Assembly (NCBI GenBank): GCA_049582065.1
Contig: JBAUTF010000283.1
Span: 1 to 14,467, forward strand
Length of the DNA: 14,467 nucleotides
Reading direction: 5' to 3'
Source of the DNA: DATKSS01 sp049582065
GTDB taxonomy: Bacteria; Chloroflexota; Dormibacteria; Dormibacterales; Dormibacteraceae
The notes under the pieces are model-generated. The model saw only the letters and a list, made by a program, of their open reading frames with translations. It was not told where the DNA came from and ran no database searches. This document shows positions 8,198 through 14,467 of this stretch, piece by piece (within the stretch, counting starts at the first letter, position 1; every line of letters starts with the position of its first letter). The position numbers were made by a program, and so were the translations under genes.

Positions 8198-8734
8198 TTA
8201 GAGACGGGGTTCGATAAGTTCACCGGCCACGACCGGCGAGATCGCCAGGTCGCGCGCTGAATCGAACTCGGGGAGCCGGGTGCGCAGCTTGGAGTCGTCA
8301 CGAAGCCGCAGGATCAGGTCGCGGCAGGCCGTGGGCTCGAGCCCGAACACGGCGGGCCGGAACCTGATGGGCGCCTCGTTGCGGGAGTGGATGGTGAGCC
8401 GGTCCGTGAGCCTGAAGTCAGGCCACGCGTCGGTCTCGGCGAGGGTGACCGTCTCCATCAGCGACCAGACGGCGCGCATCTCGTGCTTGCCCTGGATCAC
8501 CACCAGGCGGTCGCGAAACAGCGCGAGCTTGCGCAAAGGCCACCGTTTGAGCTGAATTCCGGCCCAGGCCGCCACCGCGCCACCCCCGGCGGCGCCCGCG
8601 ACGAGGGGGATCCCGGCCAGCCCTCCCGAGGGGATCAAGAACGCGGCCACGGCCAAAGCGCCGAAAGCCACCGCGCAGGCGAGCCCGGCAGCCCCGAGCG
8701 TCAAGATCGACCGGCGTGATCGCACGTAGATCAA
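8198..8734 (-). CDS. Two-helix membrane protein with a PH-like cytoplasmic tail, function unknown
   Basis: About 178 residues from the TTG at 8734. Two membrane segments, LTLGAAGLACAVAFGALAVA and LAGIPLVAGAAGGGAVAAWA, form a hairpin. A soluble region follows: strands such as KLALFRDRLVVIQGKHEMRAVW, an acidic turn, RLTIHSRNEAPIRFRPAVFG, and a helix, ACRDLILRLRDDSKLRTRLP. This is the shape of a bacterial PH-like domain, a resemblance by pattern only. Alternative starts are GTG at 8725 and an ATG at 8770 that would overlap the divergent acyl-CoA synthetase ATG; GGTGGTGGGG before the TTG is a weak ribosome site. The open frame continues upstream opposite the acyl-CoA synthetase, but that part is antisense shadow. 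As first gene before argF-cdaA-cdaR it may work in the membrane with that complex; this is inference. Confidence 0.75.
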   Translation of the reverse strand: MIYVRSRRSILTLGAAGLACAVAFGALAVAAFLIPSGGLAGIPLVAGAAGGGAVAAWAGIQLKRWPLRKLALFRDRLVVIQGKHEMRAVWSLMETVTLAETDAWPDFRLTDRLTIHSRNEAPIRFRPAVFGLEPTACRDLILRLRDDSKLRTRLPEFDSARDLAISPVVAGELIEPRL

Positions 8735-8768
8735 GCGCGCCCCACCACCGAGTAGTGTATTCCCGCAC
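8735..8768. promoter_or_regulatory. Compact divergent start region
   Basis: The plus-strand acyl-CoA synthetase ATG (8769) and the minus-strand membrane-protein starts lie within 35 bases of each other. On the minus strand TACACT (8759-8754) fits a TANNNT -10 element. On the plus strand TAGTGT (8753-8758) and TGTATT (8756-8761) are candidate -10 elements, and no Shine-Dalgarno precedes the plus-strand ATG, so that message may be leaderless. No convincing -35 is seen on either strand. Confidence 0.3.
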
Positions 8769-10643
8769 ATGGATGTGATCGCAGAGCGAACTTCGATCGA
8801 CAAGGCGGTTTCGGGCAAGACGGTCTGCACGGTTTTCGACGAGGCGGTGTCGAAATGGGGAGATCGCGACGCCCTGCACTGGAAGGACGACGGCTCGTGG
8901 CGATCCCTGACCTGGCGCGAGTACAGGGATGAGGTCGCAGCGGTCACGCTGGCATTACGGTCGATGGGATTCGGCCCCGGCCAGTTCGGGCTGATCATGG
9001 CTCGCAACGCGCCGGAGCACGTGATCGCCGATCTAGGGATCGTCCATGCAGGCGGGGCGGCCATCAGCGTCTACAACACCCTGGCGCCCGAACAGATCGA
9101 GTACGTGGCCAACCACTCGGAAGCGACCGTTGCGTTCGTCGAGGACGAGGGATTCCTCGAGAAGTTCCTCGCCATCCGGCCTTCGACCCCGCATCTGAAG
9201 CACATCGTGCTGGTTCGAGGTTCAACCCGCGACGGTGTCCTCATGTGGGATTCCCTGCTGGCCAAGGGAAGAGCGCTCTACGAGCGCTCCCCAGCCGATT
9301 TCCAAGCTTCTTGGAAGGCCGTCGGCCCGGAGGACACGATCTCGCTGATCTACACGTCTGGTACCACCGGGCCCCCGAAGGGCGTCGTCTACTCGCACAA
9401 CAACGTCACGTGGACACTCGAATCGATTCGGCGGTTCTACGAACTGGAGTCGCAGACGCTGGTGAGCTACCTGCCGCTGGCGCACGTGGCGGAAAGGTTC
9501 ACGTCTCAGTGGGGAGGCATGTACAACGGCCACAACGTATGGCTGTGCCCGGACCCCAACCTCCTGCTCCCTTACCTGTTGGAGTCACGGCCGACGTACT
9601 TCGTGGGGGTGCCGCGCGTCTGGGAAAAGCTGATGGCGGGCATCCAGGCAGGGATTGCCGCGGAGCCCGACGAGGAAAAGCGCCAGATGGCCCAGGGTGC
9701 GCTGTCGGCGGCCATATCCGCGTACCGGCTGCGACATGAGGGCAAGCCCGTGCCAGCCGAGCTGGCTGCCGGCGTGGAGCGGGCCCAGCCGTTCTTCATG
9801 CTGCTGCGCTCCAAAGTCGGGTTGGAGAGGTGCGCCACGGCGATCACCTCGACCGCTCCCTGCCGTCCCGAGGTCCACGAGTTCTGGGCGGCAATCGGGA
9901 TGCCCATTTTCGAGGTCTGGGGCATGAGCGAGCTGACCGGCCCGGCGACCGCCGTTCCGCATGACGAGCACGCGGCGCCATCGATCGGCATAGCGATCCC
10001 GGGAGTCGAGGTCCGCCTGGGCGAAGACGGCGAGATTCTCGTGCGCGGCGGCAACGTGATGGTGGGGTACTACCGGGATCCCGAGAAGACCGCCGAGATG
10101 GTGGACGCCGAGGGATGGGTTCACAGCGGCGACATCGGGGAACTCGGAGCCAATGGGCAGTACAGGATCATCGACCGCAAAAAGGAGCTCATCATCACCT
10201 CGGCCGGCAAGAACATCTCGCCCGCCAACCTCGAGGCGCTGGCCAAATCGAGCCCGATCATCGGACAGGCGGTCGCCGTGGGCGACGGGCGAAAGTTCAT
10301 CTCGGTGCTGGTGGTGCTCGACCCGCAGGTGGCGCCGGCCTGGGCCAAGGCGCGCGGAATCGCCGCCACGTCGATGGCGGATCTGGCCGATCACCTTGCC
10401 GTGGTCGACGAGGTGCGGCGCGCGCTGTCAGTCGCCAACTCCCACCTGTCGAGGGTCGAGCAGTTCAAGCGCTTCACGATCCTTCCGTCCGAATGGTCGC
10501 CGGAGTCGGAAGAGCTGACGCCGACCATGAAGCTCAAGCGACGCGTCATCCACAGCAAGTACCAGGCGCAGATCGAGGCCATGTACACCGACCCGCCCGG
10601 CGGCCACTCCGTCGACCCGGCGCTGGAGAAGGCCGAGGGTTAG
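8769..10643 (+). CDS. Long-chain fatty acid--CoA ligase (AMP-forming, FadD15-like)
   Basis: A 624-residue adenylate-forming enzyme that activates fatty acids to acyl-CoA with ATP. The P-loop reads YTSGTTGPPKGVVYSH (195-210). Further on come YLPLAHVAER, the aromatic gate region, STAPCRPEVHEFW, then VWGMSELTG (A5), GWVHSGDIGEL (A7), DRKKELIITSAGKNISP (A8 hinge) and TPTMKLKRR near the C-terminus with the catalytic lysine. The insertion between the SYLPLAHVAER and STAPCRPEVHEFW motifs (AYRLRHEGKPVPAEL, FFMLLRSKVGL) is typical of FadD15/long-chain ligases of actinobacteria and Chloroflexota. The start ATG follows no clear ribosome site. The stop overlaps by four bases with the convergent ribbon-helix-helix gene. 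The exact chain-length preference cannot be read from the sequence. Confidence 0.95.
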   Translation: MDVIAERTSIDKAVSGKTVCTVFDEAVSKWGDRDALHWKDDGSWRSLTWREYRDEVAAVTLALRSMGFGPGQFGLIMARNAPEHVIADLGIVHAGGAAISVYNTLAPEQIEYVANHSEATVAFVEDEGFLEKFLAIRPSTPHLKHIVLVRGSTRDGVLMWDSLLAKGRALYERSPADFQASWKAVGPEDTISLIYTSGTTGPPKGVVYSHNNVTWTLESIRRFYELESQTLVSYLPLAHVAERFTSQWGGMYNGHNVWLCPDPNLLLPYLLESRPTYFVGVPRVWEKLMAGIQAGIAAEPDEEKRQMAQGALSAAISAYRLRHEGKPVPAELAAGVERAQPFFMLLRSKVGLERCATAITSTAPCRPEVHEFWAAIGMPIFEVWGMSELTGPATAVPHDEHAAPSIGIAIPGVEVRLGEDGEILVRGGNVMVGYYRDPEKTAEMVDAEGWVHSGDIGELGANGQYRIIDRKKELIITSAGKNISPANLEALAKSSPIIGQAVAVGDGRKFISVLVVLDPQVAPAWAKARGIAATSMADLADHLAVVDEVRRALSVANSHLSRVEQFKRFTILPSEWSPESEELTPTMKLKRRVIHSKYQAQIEAMYTDPPGGHSVDPALEKAEG

Positions 10644-10831
10644 GCTTTCGGCCCCGTCGCCCTCGACTTCGGGGGCGGCTTGAAACCCATCACCGCTTCG
10701 GTGAAGAGGCGCGTCGCGAGCCGGCTCCGGGGCTCGCCGGCGCGGGTGGCGATCCGCGCCAGCCGATCCACGACCCGCGGCTCGACGCTCAGCCGGTACA
10801 GCTGCTTGACGACCGGTGGTTTCTGTCTCAT
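10640..10831 (-). CDS. Small ribbon-helix-helix (CopG/Arc-like) protein
   Basis: A 63-residue protein. KQLYRLSV (9-16) can form the DNA-contacting strand, followed by two helices, EPRVVDRLARIATRAG and EPRSRLATRLFTEAV, in the length and spacing of a ribbon-helix-helix dimer. The tail is basic and Pro-rich (KPPPKSRATGPKA). A strong ribosome site, AGGAGGT, sits 6 bases before the ATG at 10831, which supports a real gene despite its size. It converges on the acyl-CoA synthetase with a four-base overlap, and a 26-bp palindrome lies 44 bases upstream of its start. No toxin gene is adjacent, so an antitoxin role is not supported. It may be a stand-alone autoregulated repressor. Confidence 0.7.
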   Translation of the reverse strand: MRQKPPVVKQLYRLSVEPRVVDRLARIATRAGEPRSRLATRLFTEAVMGFKPPPKSRATGPKA

Positions 10832-10874
10832 CGCCAGACCTCCTGGATGCTCTGTACCCAGGATGGTGCTGGAA

Positions 10875-10900
10875 AGGCGGGGTAGTCGCCTACCCCGCCT
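10875..10900. promoter_or_regulatory. 26-bp perfect palindrome, possible operator
   Basis: Eleven-base perfect arms, AGGCGGGGTAG (10875-10885) and CTACCCCGCCT (10890-10900), flank a four-base centre. It lies between the divergent ribbon-helix-helix gene (minus, 10831) and the plus-strand gene starting at 10990. There is no T tract on the plus side and only TTT on the minus side, and no gene ends here, so an operator is a better guess than a terminator. Confidence 0.5.
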
Positions 10901-10989
10901 GTTAAGCCAGGACCGGATCGACCACGACCGTCCCCCGGGGCGGACCGGCAGACGAGGGTTGATAGAGTGGTGATCGCGAGCATGCGAGG

Positions 10990-11952
10990 TTGAGCCCCCT
11001 GTTCGGCAGGCAGGTCAAGCCGTTCATCGATGAGACCCGCGGTGACGCGGAGGCGGCGCGCTTGCGCGCGGCGGCGGCCTCCGGCGACTGGCAAGCGGTG
11101 GACGCGGCGCTTGGCGCGACGGTTGAACCGAAGCGCCGAGAGTTCCTGGTGGATGCGGTCCCGATGCACACGAGCGACCTCAGGTGGGTCGACGCCTGGG
11201 TCAGAGAGCGGCCCGAGTCGGCGGCGGCGCGCACCATGTGGGGCGCTTGCGCTGTCCAGCACGCGTGGAACGTACGAAGCGGCGCAGAACCACGCTACGT
11301 GCCCGCCGAGCGCATGAAAGCATTCCAGGACTGGCTCACTCATGCCGATGAGCAGTTGAGTCACGCCGCGGCACTCGCGCCTGACGACAGCGCACCGTGG
11401 GTGGCGCTTCTGTGGTGCGCGATCGGCCTCGGCACCGCGTTCGACGAAACCTGGCAGCGCTGGCAAAACGTCGCACAGCGCGACCCTGATACGGAGCTAG
11501 GCGCCCTCGCCTACGCCACCTACATCGGCCCACGGTGGCATGGCGCCGCGGACATGATGTGGAAGTTCGTACTTGATCAGGTGGGAAATGAGCCGGCAGG
11601 AAGCCCGCTGTGGTCGCTGGTGCCTCACGGCCACTTCGAGCAGTGGGTGGCAGAGCGGATGGATCGCAACTCGCAGGTTCATGCGAGCCGCTACTTCCAG
11701 CAGCCGGAGGTGCAAAACTCGATCACCGACGCCTACGGGAAGTACCTCGGATCGCCCGCCAGAGAGAGATCGTACCTCGAGCCACAGTTCCGCGAACTGT
11801 TCGCCGGCTGCTTCTATCTGATGGGGGAGCGCGACCTGTTGCGCAAAGAGCTCGAGCAGATCGGCCCCGGGATCCAGAACCTTCCCTGGAACTATCTCGG
11901 ATCGCCCCTGGTCGCCTTCCAGAGCGTGCGTGAAGCTGCCGGCCTGAAATAG
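10990..11952 (+). CDS. Alpha-helical (TPR-like) protein of unknown function
   Basis: A 320-residue soluble protein with no signal peptide or membrane segment. It is nearly all helix, with Trp-rich repeats of TPR-like character: ARLRAAAASGDWQAVDAAL, LRWVDAWVRERPESAAARTM, LSHAAALAPDDSAPWVALLW, WQNVAQRDPDTELGALAYAT. From memory it resembles a family of uncharacterised actinobacterial proteins with the pattern LAPDDPTPWV then WHGS; I cannot name a domain with certainty. Here the matching stretch is PRWHGAADMMWKFV. The TTG at 10990 is the first start in frame with good coding content; the ribosome site is weak. A mini-frame of eight codons (from GTG 10970) ends in a TGA overlapping the TTG, so coupling is possible. 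It ends one base from the convergent M16-like gene. Confidence 0.75.
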   Translation: MSPLFGRQVKPFIDETRGDAEAARLRAAAASGDWQAVDAALGATVEPKRREFLVDAVPMHTSDLRWVDAWVRERPESAAARTMWGACAVQHAWNVRSGAEPRYVPAERMKAFQDWLTHADEQLSHAAALAPDDSAPWVALLWCAIGLGTAFDETWQRWQNVAQRDPDTELGALAYATYIGPRWHGAADMMWKFVLDQVGNEPAGSPLWSLVPHGHFEQWVAERMDRNSQVHASRYFQQPEVQNSITDAYGKYLGSPARERSYLEPQFRELFAGCFYLMGERDLLRKELEQIGPGIQNLPWNYLGSPLVAFQSVREAAGLK

Positions 11953-11953
11953 G

Positions 11954-13813
11954 TCAGCGCGGCCAGAGGACCCAGGCAGCCGCCAGCACGAGCGCAGCCG
12001 GAATCAGCATGCCCGGGTACAGCCAGATCGTGCGACCTTTGGGCAATGGGTTGATGCCCGACGTGCGGATGGGAACAGGGAGCTTCTTGAACCTGAAGTA
12101 GATGGTGGTGTTGTACAGAAGGGCTACAGGGGCGACGACAATGCCCGGAATGCTCCACCAGCCTCGGAGCAGCACCAGCCTCTGGATCTCGCGGAACTTT
12201 GCGATCCCGCAATCTCGACACAGGACGCCGTGGACCCTTCCGAACCAGATCATCAGCAACGACCTCGGGTTCCGAAACGTCACTTCGATTGCCGGCGAAG
12301 CCTGGCAGATGGAACAGATCGGCCCTGCCAGGCGCGGCATAGCGCCGGCCTCATCCATCGGGACCCACCGATCGGGGGGCACGTTGGCGCGAACGGCGTC
12401 CAGGAGCGGCTGCACGTTTCGCCACTTGGCCGGCACGATCTGGATACCGGACCCGTCGTTGCCGAGCAGGCTGCGGCGCCCGTCACTCCACCACAGCGCG
12501 ACTGCGACATCACTCCACCTCAGCCCGATCGTTGTGCGGTTCGGCTGGGTGAGCGAGATGCCCTCAACCGAGTAATCGATCACGTCCGAATGTCCCGCAC
12601 CCGGCATCGGCACGACCTGGATGCCCTTGATAGGCTCACCGCTGCTCGCCGGTATGGGGGTGAATCCCGGCACGGCCATGGGCACGTCCTTCGGAATGCC
12701 GAGATACGAGGTCTGGTAGGCCGAGCGGAAGGCCTCCGAGATGTCTGCAGGGGTCAGAGCCTCGGCTTCAGCATCCAGCTCAGCGATCGACGTGCTCTCC
12801 AGGCCCTCGAGCTCCTCGACGGCCACCTGGTCGAGCCGGCCAAGCCCGGCGTCGGGGTGTTCCTGTACGCGGCGCCTTTCCGCCAGAACAGCGCTCAGCT
12901 CTTCCTTCCTTGGCCCGCCATCCGCCATTCCCCTTACAACGTCAGCCATCGCCTCAGCTGCTTCGCGGGCGCTTGGGGCGAGTGAATCGGCAAACGCGGT
13001 GACTTCGGCCGTGTCCCTGGCCAGACGCTGGTAGTTTGCATGCACGTCGTAAGAAAGCGACCGCTCGTTGCGAAGCCGCTCACGAAGTCGTGCGTCCAGC
13101 ACCCGCGTTCCGATGAGTATTGCGTTGCTCCGCGCGCCCAACATCGAAAGCAGCACCCAGCGGTCGCCTTGCTGGTAGATGGCCGGCGTCGTGTATCTCA
13201 GCGGGACAAGGTCCGGGAGCGGCCTGCGCGGCCCGACCGGTACATTCAAGCGCAGGTTGTCGGGAACGGCGCCTGTCAGCCACAGGACCGCGTTGCCGGC
13301 TGTGAACCACGTATGGGCCCAGTCGGCCAGATGATCCGGGCCCAGCCACCGGAGGCCGAACTCTTCAAAATCCACGAGGCCAGGTCCCCGGGCGCCATAC
13401 CGCCAGCTCCACGCGGCCTTGAGCGAACCCGCCCTCTGGTTGGCGGCTTCGGTGCGAAGCACCTTCTTTTCGCTTTCGAGCCGGTCGACAGGGAGCCGGC
13501 TGAGCGTCGAGGTGACATTACCGAGGAAAGCTGTGACCTCCTCTGGAGTGCCGGTTGCGATGAAACGAGTTCGAAGTGGCTCGACGCGTGCATTGATTCG
13601 GTTCGCGGCATCGATGCCCTGCATCAGAGGGAACATTGCGAGGTGCTCGACGAGGTGGGTCAGACCGTGGGTCGGAAGAGTTTCGTCGACGGCGCCCACC
13701 CTGAATACGAGCATCGCCCGCAAAGGCCCGGGCATGGCGAGCGAAAAGACAGGGACCCCGTCGACGACGCTGCGCGCAGGCGTCAGATCCGCAGGTCTGC
13801 CGGAACCGGCCAC
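11954..13813 (-). CDS. M16-like metalloprotease fused to PH-like, zinc-ribbon and membrane domains
   Basis: A 619-residue protein from the GTG at 13813. Residues about 10-215 form an M16 domain with HLVEH (53-57) and, downstream, Glu115 and Glu122 in ESEKKVLRTEA, the expected zinc-binding and accessory glutamates, so it looks active. Residues about 220-385 form the second M16 half, with RLRNERSLSYDVHANY. A beta-rich PH-like segment (about 415-485, SLTQPNRTTIGLRWSDVAVA) follows. Next comes a zinc ribbon with CSIC (Cys500, Cys503) and CRDC (Cys532, Cys535), then two membrane segments (about 552-573 and 595-617). The N-terminal part should therefore face the cytoplasm or outside depending on topology; there is no signal peptide. 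GGAGGG seven bases before this GTG decided the start; a GTG at 13870 is possible. Substrate unknown. Confidence 0.85.
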   Translation of the reverse strand: MAGSGRPADLTPARSVVDGVPVFSLAMPGPLRAMLVFRVGAVDETLPTHGLTHLVEHLAMFPLMQGIDAANRINARVEPLRTRFIATGTPEEVTAFLGNVTSTLSRLPVDRLESEKKVLRTEAANQRAGSLKAAWSWRYGARGPGLVDFEEFGLRWLGPDHLADWAHTWFTAGNAVLWLTGAVPDNLRLNVPVGPRRPLPDLVPLRYTTPAIYQQGDRWVLLSMLGARSNAILIGTRVLDARLRERLRNERSLSYDVHANYQRLARDTAEVTAFADSLAPSAREAAEAMADVVRGMADGGPRKEELSAVLAERRRVQEHPDAGLGRLDQVAVEELEGLESTSIAELDAEAEALTPADISEAFRSAYQTSYLGIPKDVPMAVPGFTPIPASSGEPIKGIQVVPMPGAGHSDVIDYSVEGISLTQPNRTTIGLRWSDVAVALWWSDGRRSLLGNDGSGIQIVPAKWRNVQPLLDAVRANVPPDRWVPMDEAGAMPRLAGPICSICQASPAIEVTFRNPRSLLMIWFGRVHGVLCRDCGIAKFREIQRLVLLRGWWSIPGIVVAPVALLYNTTIYFRFKKLPVPIRTSGINPLPKGRTIWLYPGMLIPAALVLAAAWVLWPR

Positions 13814-13922
13814 GCCAGCGCCCTCCAACCCCTCCACGGGACAGATTGTCGCTCCGGGCGGACGCGCCACGCCAGCCTGAGGATCGGCTTCGCATCGCTT
13901 GGCGGGTCGACCGCCAGAACCG

Positions 13923-13942
13923 AGCGGCCCTATTTGGCCGCT
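13923..13942 (-). terminator. Hairpin after rpsI
   Basis: Perfect seven-base arms AGCGGCC and GGCCGCT around a six-base loop, starting 7 bases past the rpsI stop. No T tract follows on the minus strand, so it is either a weak intrinsic terminator or an RNA-stabilising hairpin. The rest of the 136-bp gap before the M16-like gene holds nothing I can recognise. Confidence 0.45.
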
Positions 13943-13949
13943 GGCGGAG

Positions 13950-14342
13950 TCAGCGCTTCGTGTACTGCGGCGCCTTGCGGGCCCGCTTGAGCCCGTACTT
14001 CTTGCGCTCTTTCATGCGGGCGTCGCGCGTGAGCAGCCCGGCCTTCTTCAAGACCGCGCGGAAAGACGGGTCGAAGTTGATCAGGGCCCTTGCGATCCCG
14101 TGCGAGATCGCGCCTGCCTGGCCGCTGGTGCCGCCGCCGATCACCTTGACGCTGATGTCGAACCTGCGCTGGGTGCTCGTCACCCGCAGCGGTGCCATCG
14201 CCGCCATCTCGAGCACCCGCCGCCCCAGGTACGCCAGGGGGTCCTTATCGTTGACCGTGACGCGGCCTTCACCCGGCTGGATCCGCACTCTCGCGATCGC
14301 GTTCTTGCGCCGGCCGGTGCCTCGATTGAACGTCTCAGCCAA
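13950..14342 (-). CDS. rpsI: 30S ribosomal protein S9 (uS9)
   Basis: A 130-residue protein of the small ribosomal subunit head, whose C-terminal tail reaches the P-site tRNA. It has the S9 pattern throughout: GTGRRKNAIARVRIQPGEG, then VTVNDKDPLAYLGRR, VKVIGGGTSGQAGAISHGIARAL, LLTRDARMKERKKYGLKRARK and the C-terminal PQYTKR with the invariant final Lys-Arg. It starts at TTG (14342-14340), overlapping the end of rplM by eight bases. GGGAGA lies eight bases upstream of the TTG inside the rplM coding sequence. The rplM-rpsI pair is conserved in nearly all bacteria; glmM often follows it in actinobacteria but does not here. Confidence 0.98.
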   Translation of the reverse strand: MAETFNRGTGRRKNAIARVRIQPGEGRVTVNDKDPLAYLGRRVLEMAAMAPLRVTSTQRRFDISVKVIGGGTSGQAGAISHGIARALINFDPSFRAVLKKAGLLTRDARMKERKKYGLKRARKAPQYTKR

Positions 14343-14467
14343 CCTTCATCTCTCCCTTGGCGTCGAAGGTGATCACCTTCGGCTTCTGGGCCTGGTGCCC
14401 ATGCTCGGCCCCGGCGTAAACGCGAAGCCGGGTGAGCATGTCCGCCCCAAGCGTGTTTCTCTGCAGC
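14335..14467 (-). CDS. rplM: 50S ribosomal protein L13 (uL13), C-terminal part
   Basis: The frame running in from the right edge ends with LQRNTLGADMLTRLRVYAG, then AEHGHQAQKPKVITFD and the end KGEMKVG. This matches the L13 C-terminus, usually MLPKNKLGRKMLKRLRVYAG then EHPHEAQ-P. The start lies outside the window. It overlaps rpsI by eight bases in another frame, consistent with the standard rplM-rpsI operon. Confidence 0.93.
   Translation of the reverse strand, partial: LQRNTLGADMLTRLRVYAGAEHGHQAQKPKVITFDAKGEMKVG

Noticed and set aside
8771..9064. A longer N-terminus for the PH-like membrane protein
   Set aside because: It runs antisense through the conserved start of the acyl-CoA synthetase and would put an unrelated Ser/Arg-rich stretch before the membrane segments.
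10640..10831. Antitoxin of a toxin-antitoxin pair
   Set aside because: The ribbon-helix-helix protein has no small partner gene before or after it; both neighbours are full-length unrelated genes.
10828..11466. A 212-codon minus-strand frame opposite the unknown helical protein
   Set aside because: It is antisense to the plus-strand frame that has clear helical-repeat character, and it runs over the palindrome; it lacks any recognisable domain.

Overview
The window is a GC-rich, densely packed chromosomal segment of a free-living bacterium. It has no mobile elements, CRISPR arrays, tRNAs or rRNAs that I can see. The gene set mixes actinobacterial and firmicute/Chloroflexota-like traits: a SigR/RsrA-type sigma/anti-sigma pair, an acpS-nnrD-alr block, a cdaA-cdaR-glmS block, and an M16-like protein joined to PH-like and zinc-ribbon domains of a kind I remember from actinobacteria. 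GTG and TTG starts and NTGA stop/start overlaps are frequent. I infer a Terrabacteria lineage outside the best-studied groups; a Chloroflexota or Dormibacterota-like soil bacterium is plausible, but sequence reading alone does not fix this.

Right edge, minus strand (about 13,950-14,467): the 3' end of rplM (uL13) overlaps rpsI (uS9), followed by a GC-rich hairpin. Next, about 11,954-13,813 on minus, is a single-unit M16-like metalloprotease with PH-like, zinc-ribbon and two-helix membrane modules. It is tail-to-tail, one base apart, with a plus-strand alpha-helical protein of unknown function (10,990-11,952). A 26-bp perfect palindrome and a small ribbon-helix-helix gene (10,640-10,831, minus) lie between that protein and a plus-strand long-chain acyl-CoA synthetase (8,769-10,643).

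The rest, 1-8,770, is on the minus strand and reads as one or more long operons. The order is: a two-helix membrane protein with a PH-like tail, argF, cdaA (c-di-AMP synthase), cdaR, glmS, an acpS-nnrD fusion, alr, an ECF sigma factor of SigR type, its zinc-binding anti-sigma factor, and the start of thiE. The block joins second-messenger synthesis (c-di-AMP) to cell-wall precursor supply (GlcN-6-P from GlmS, D-Ala from Alr), cofactor repair and ACP maturation (NnrD/AcpS), and a redox/thiol stress regulon. glmM, which usually sits between cdaR and glmS, is absent.

Most interesting observations: (a) two genes, thiE and alr, appear to start at CTG inside a CTGA stop/start overlap, parallel to ATGA and GTGA overlaps in the same operon; (b) the single-chain fusion of AcpS to NnrD; (c) the M16/PH/zinc-ribbon/membrane fusion; (d) a pair of related hairpin repeats in the only two gaps over 100 bp of the minus-strand operon; (e) a SigR-type promoter and an inverted repeat directly in front of the sigma gene; (f) a ribbon-helix-helix gene with an adjacent palindrome.
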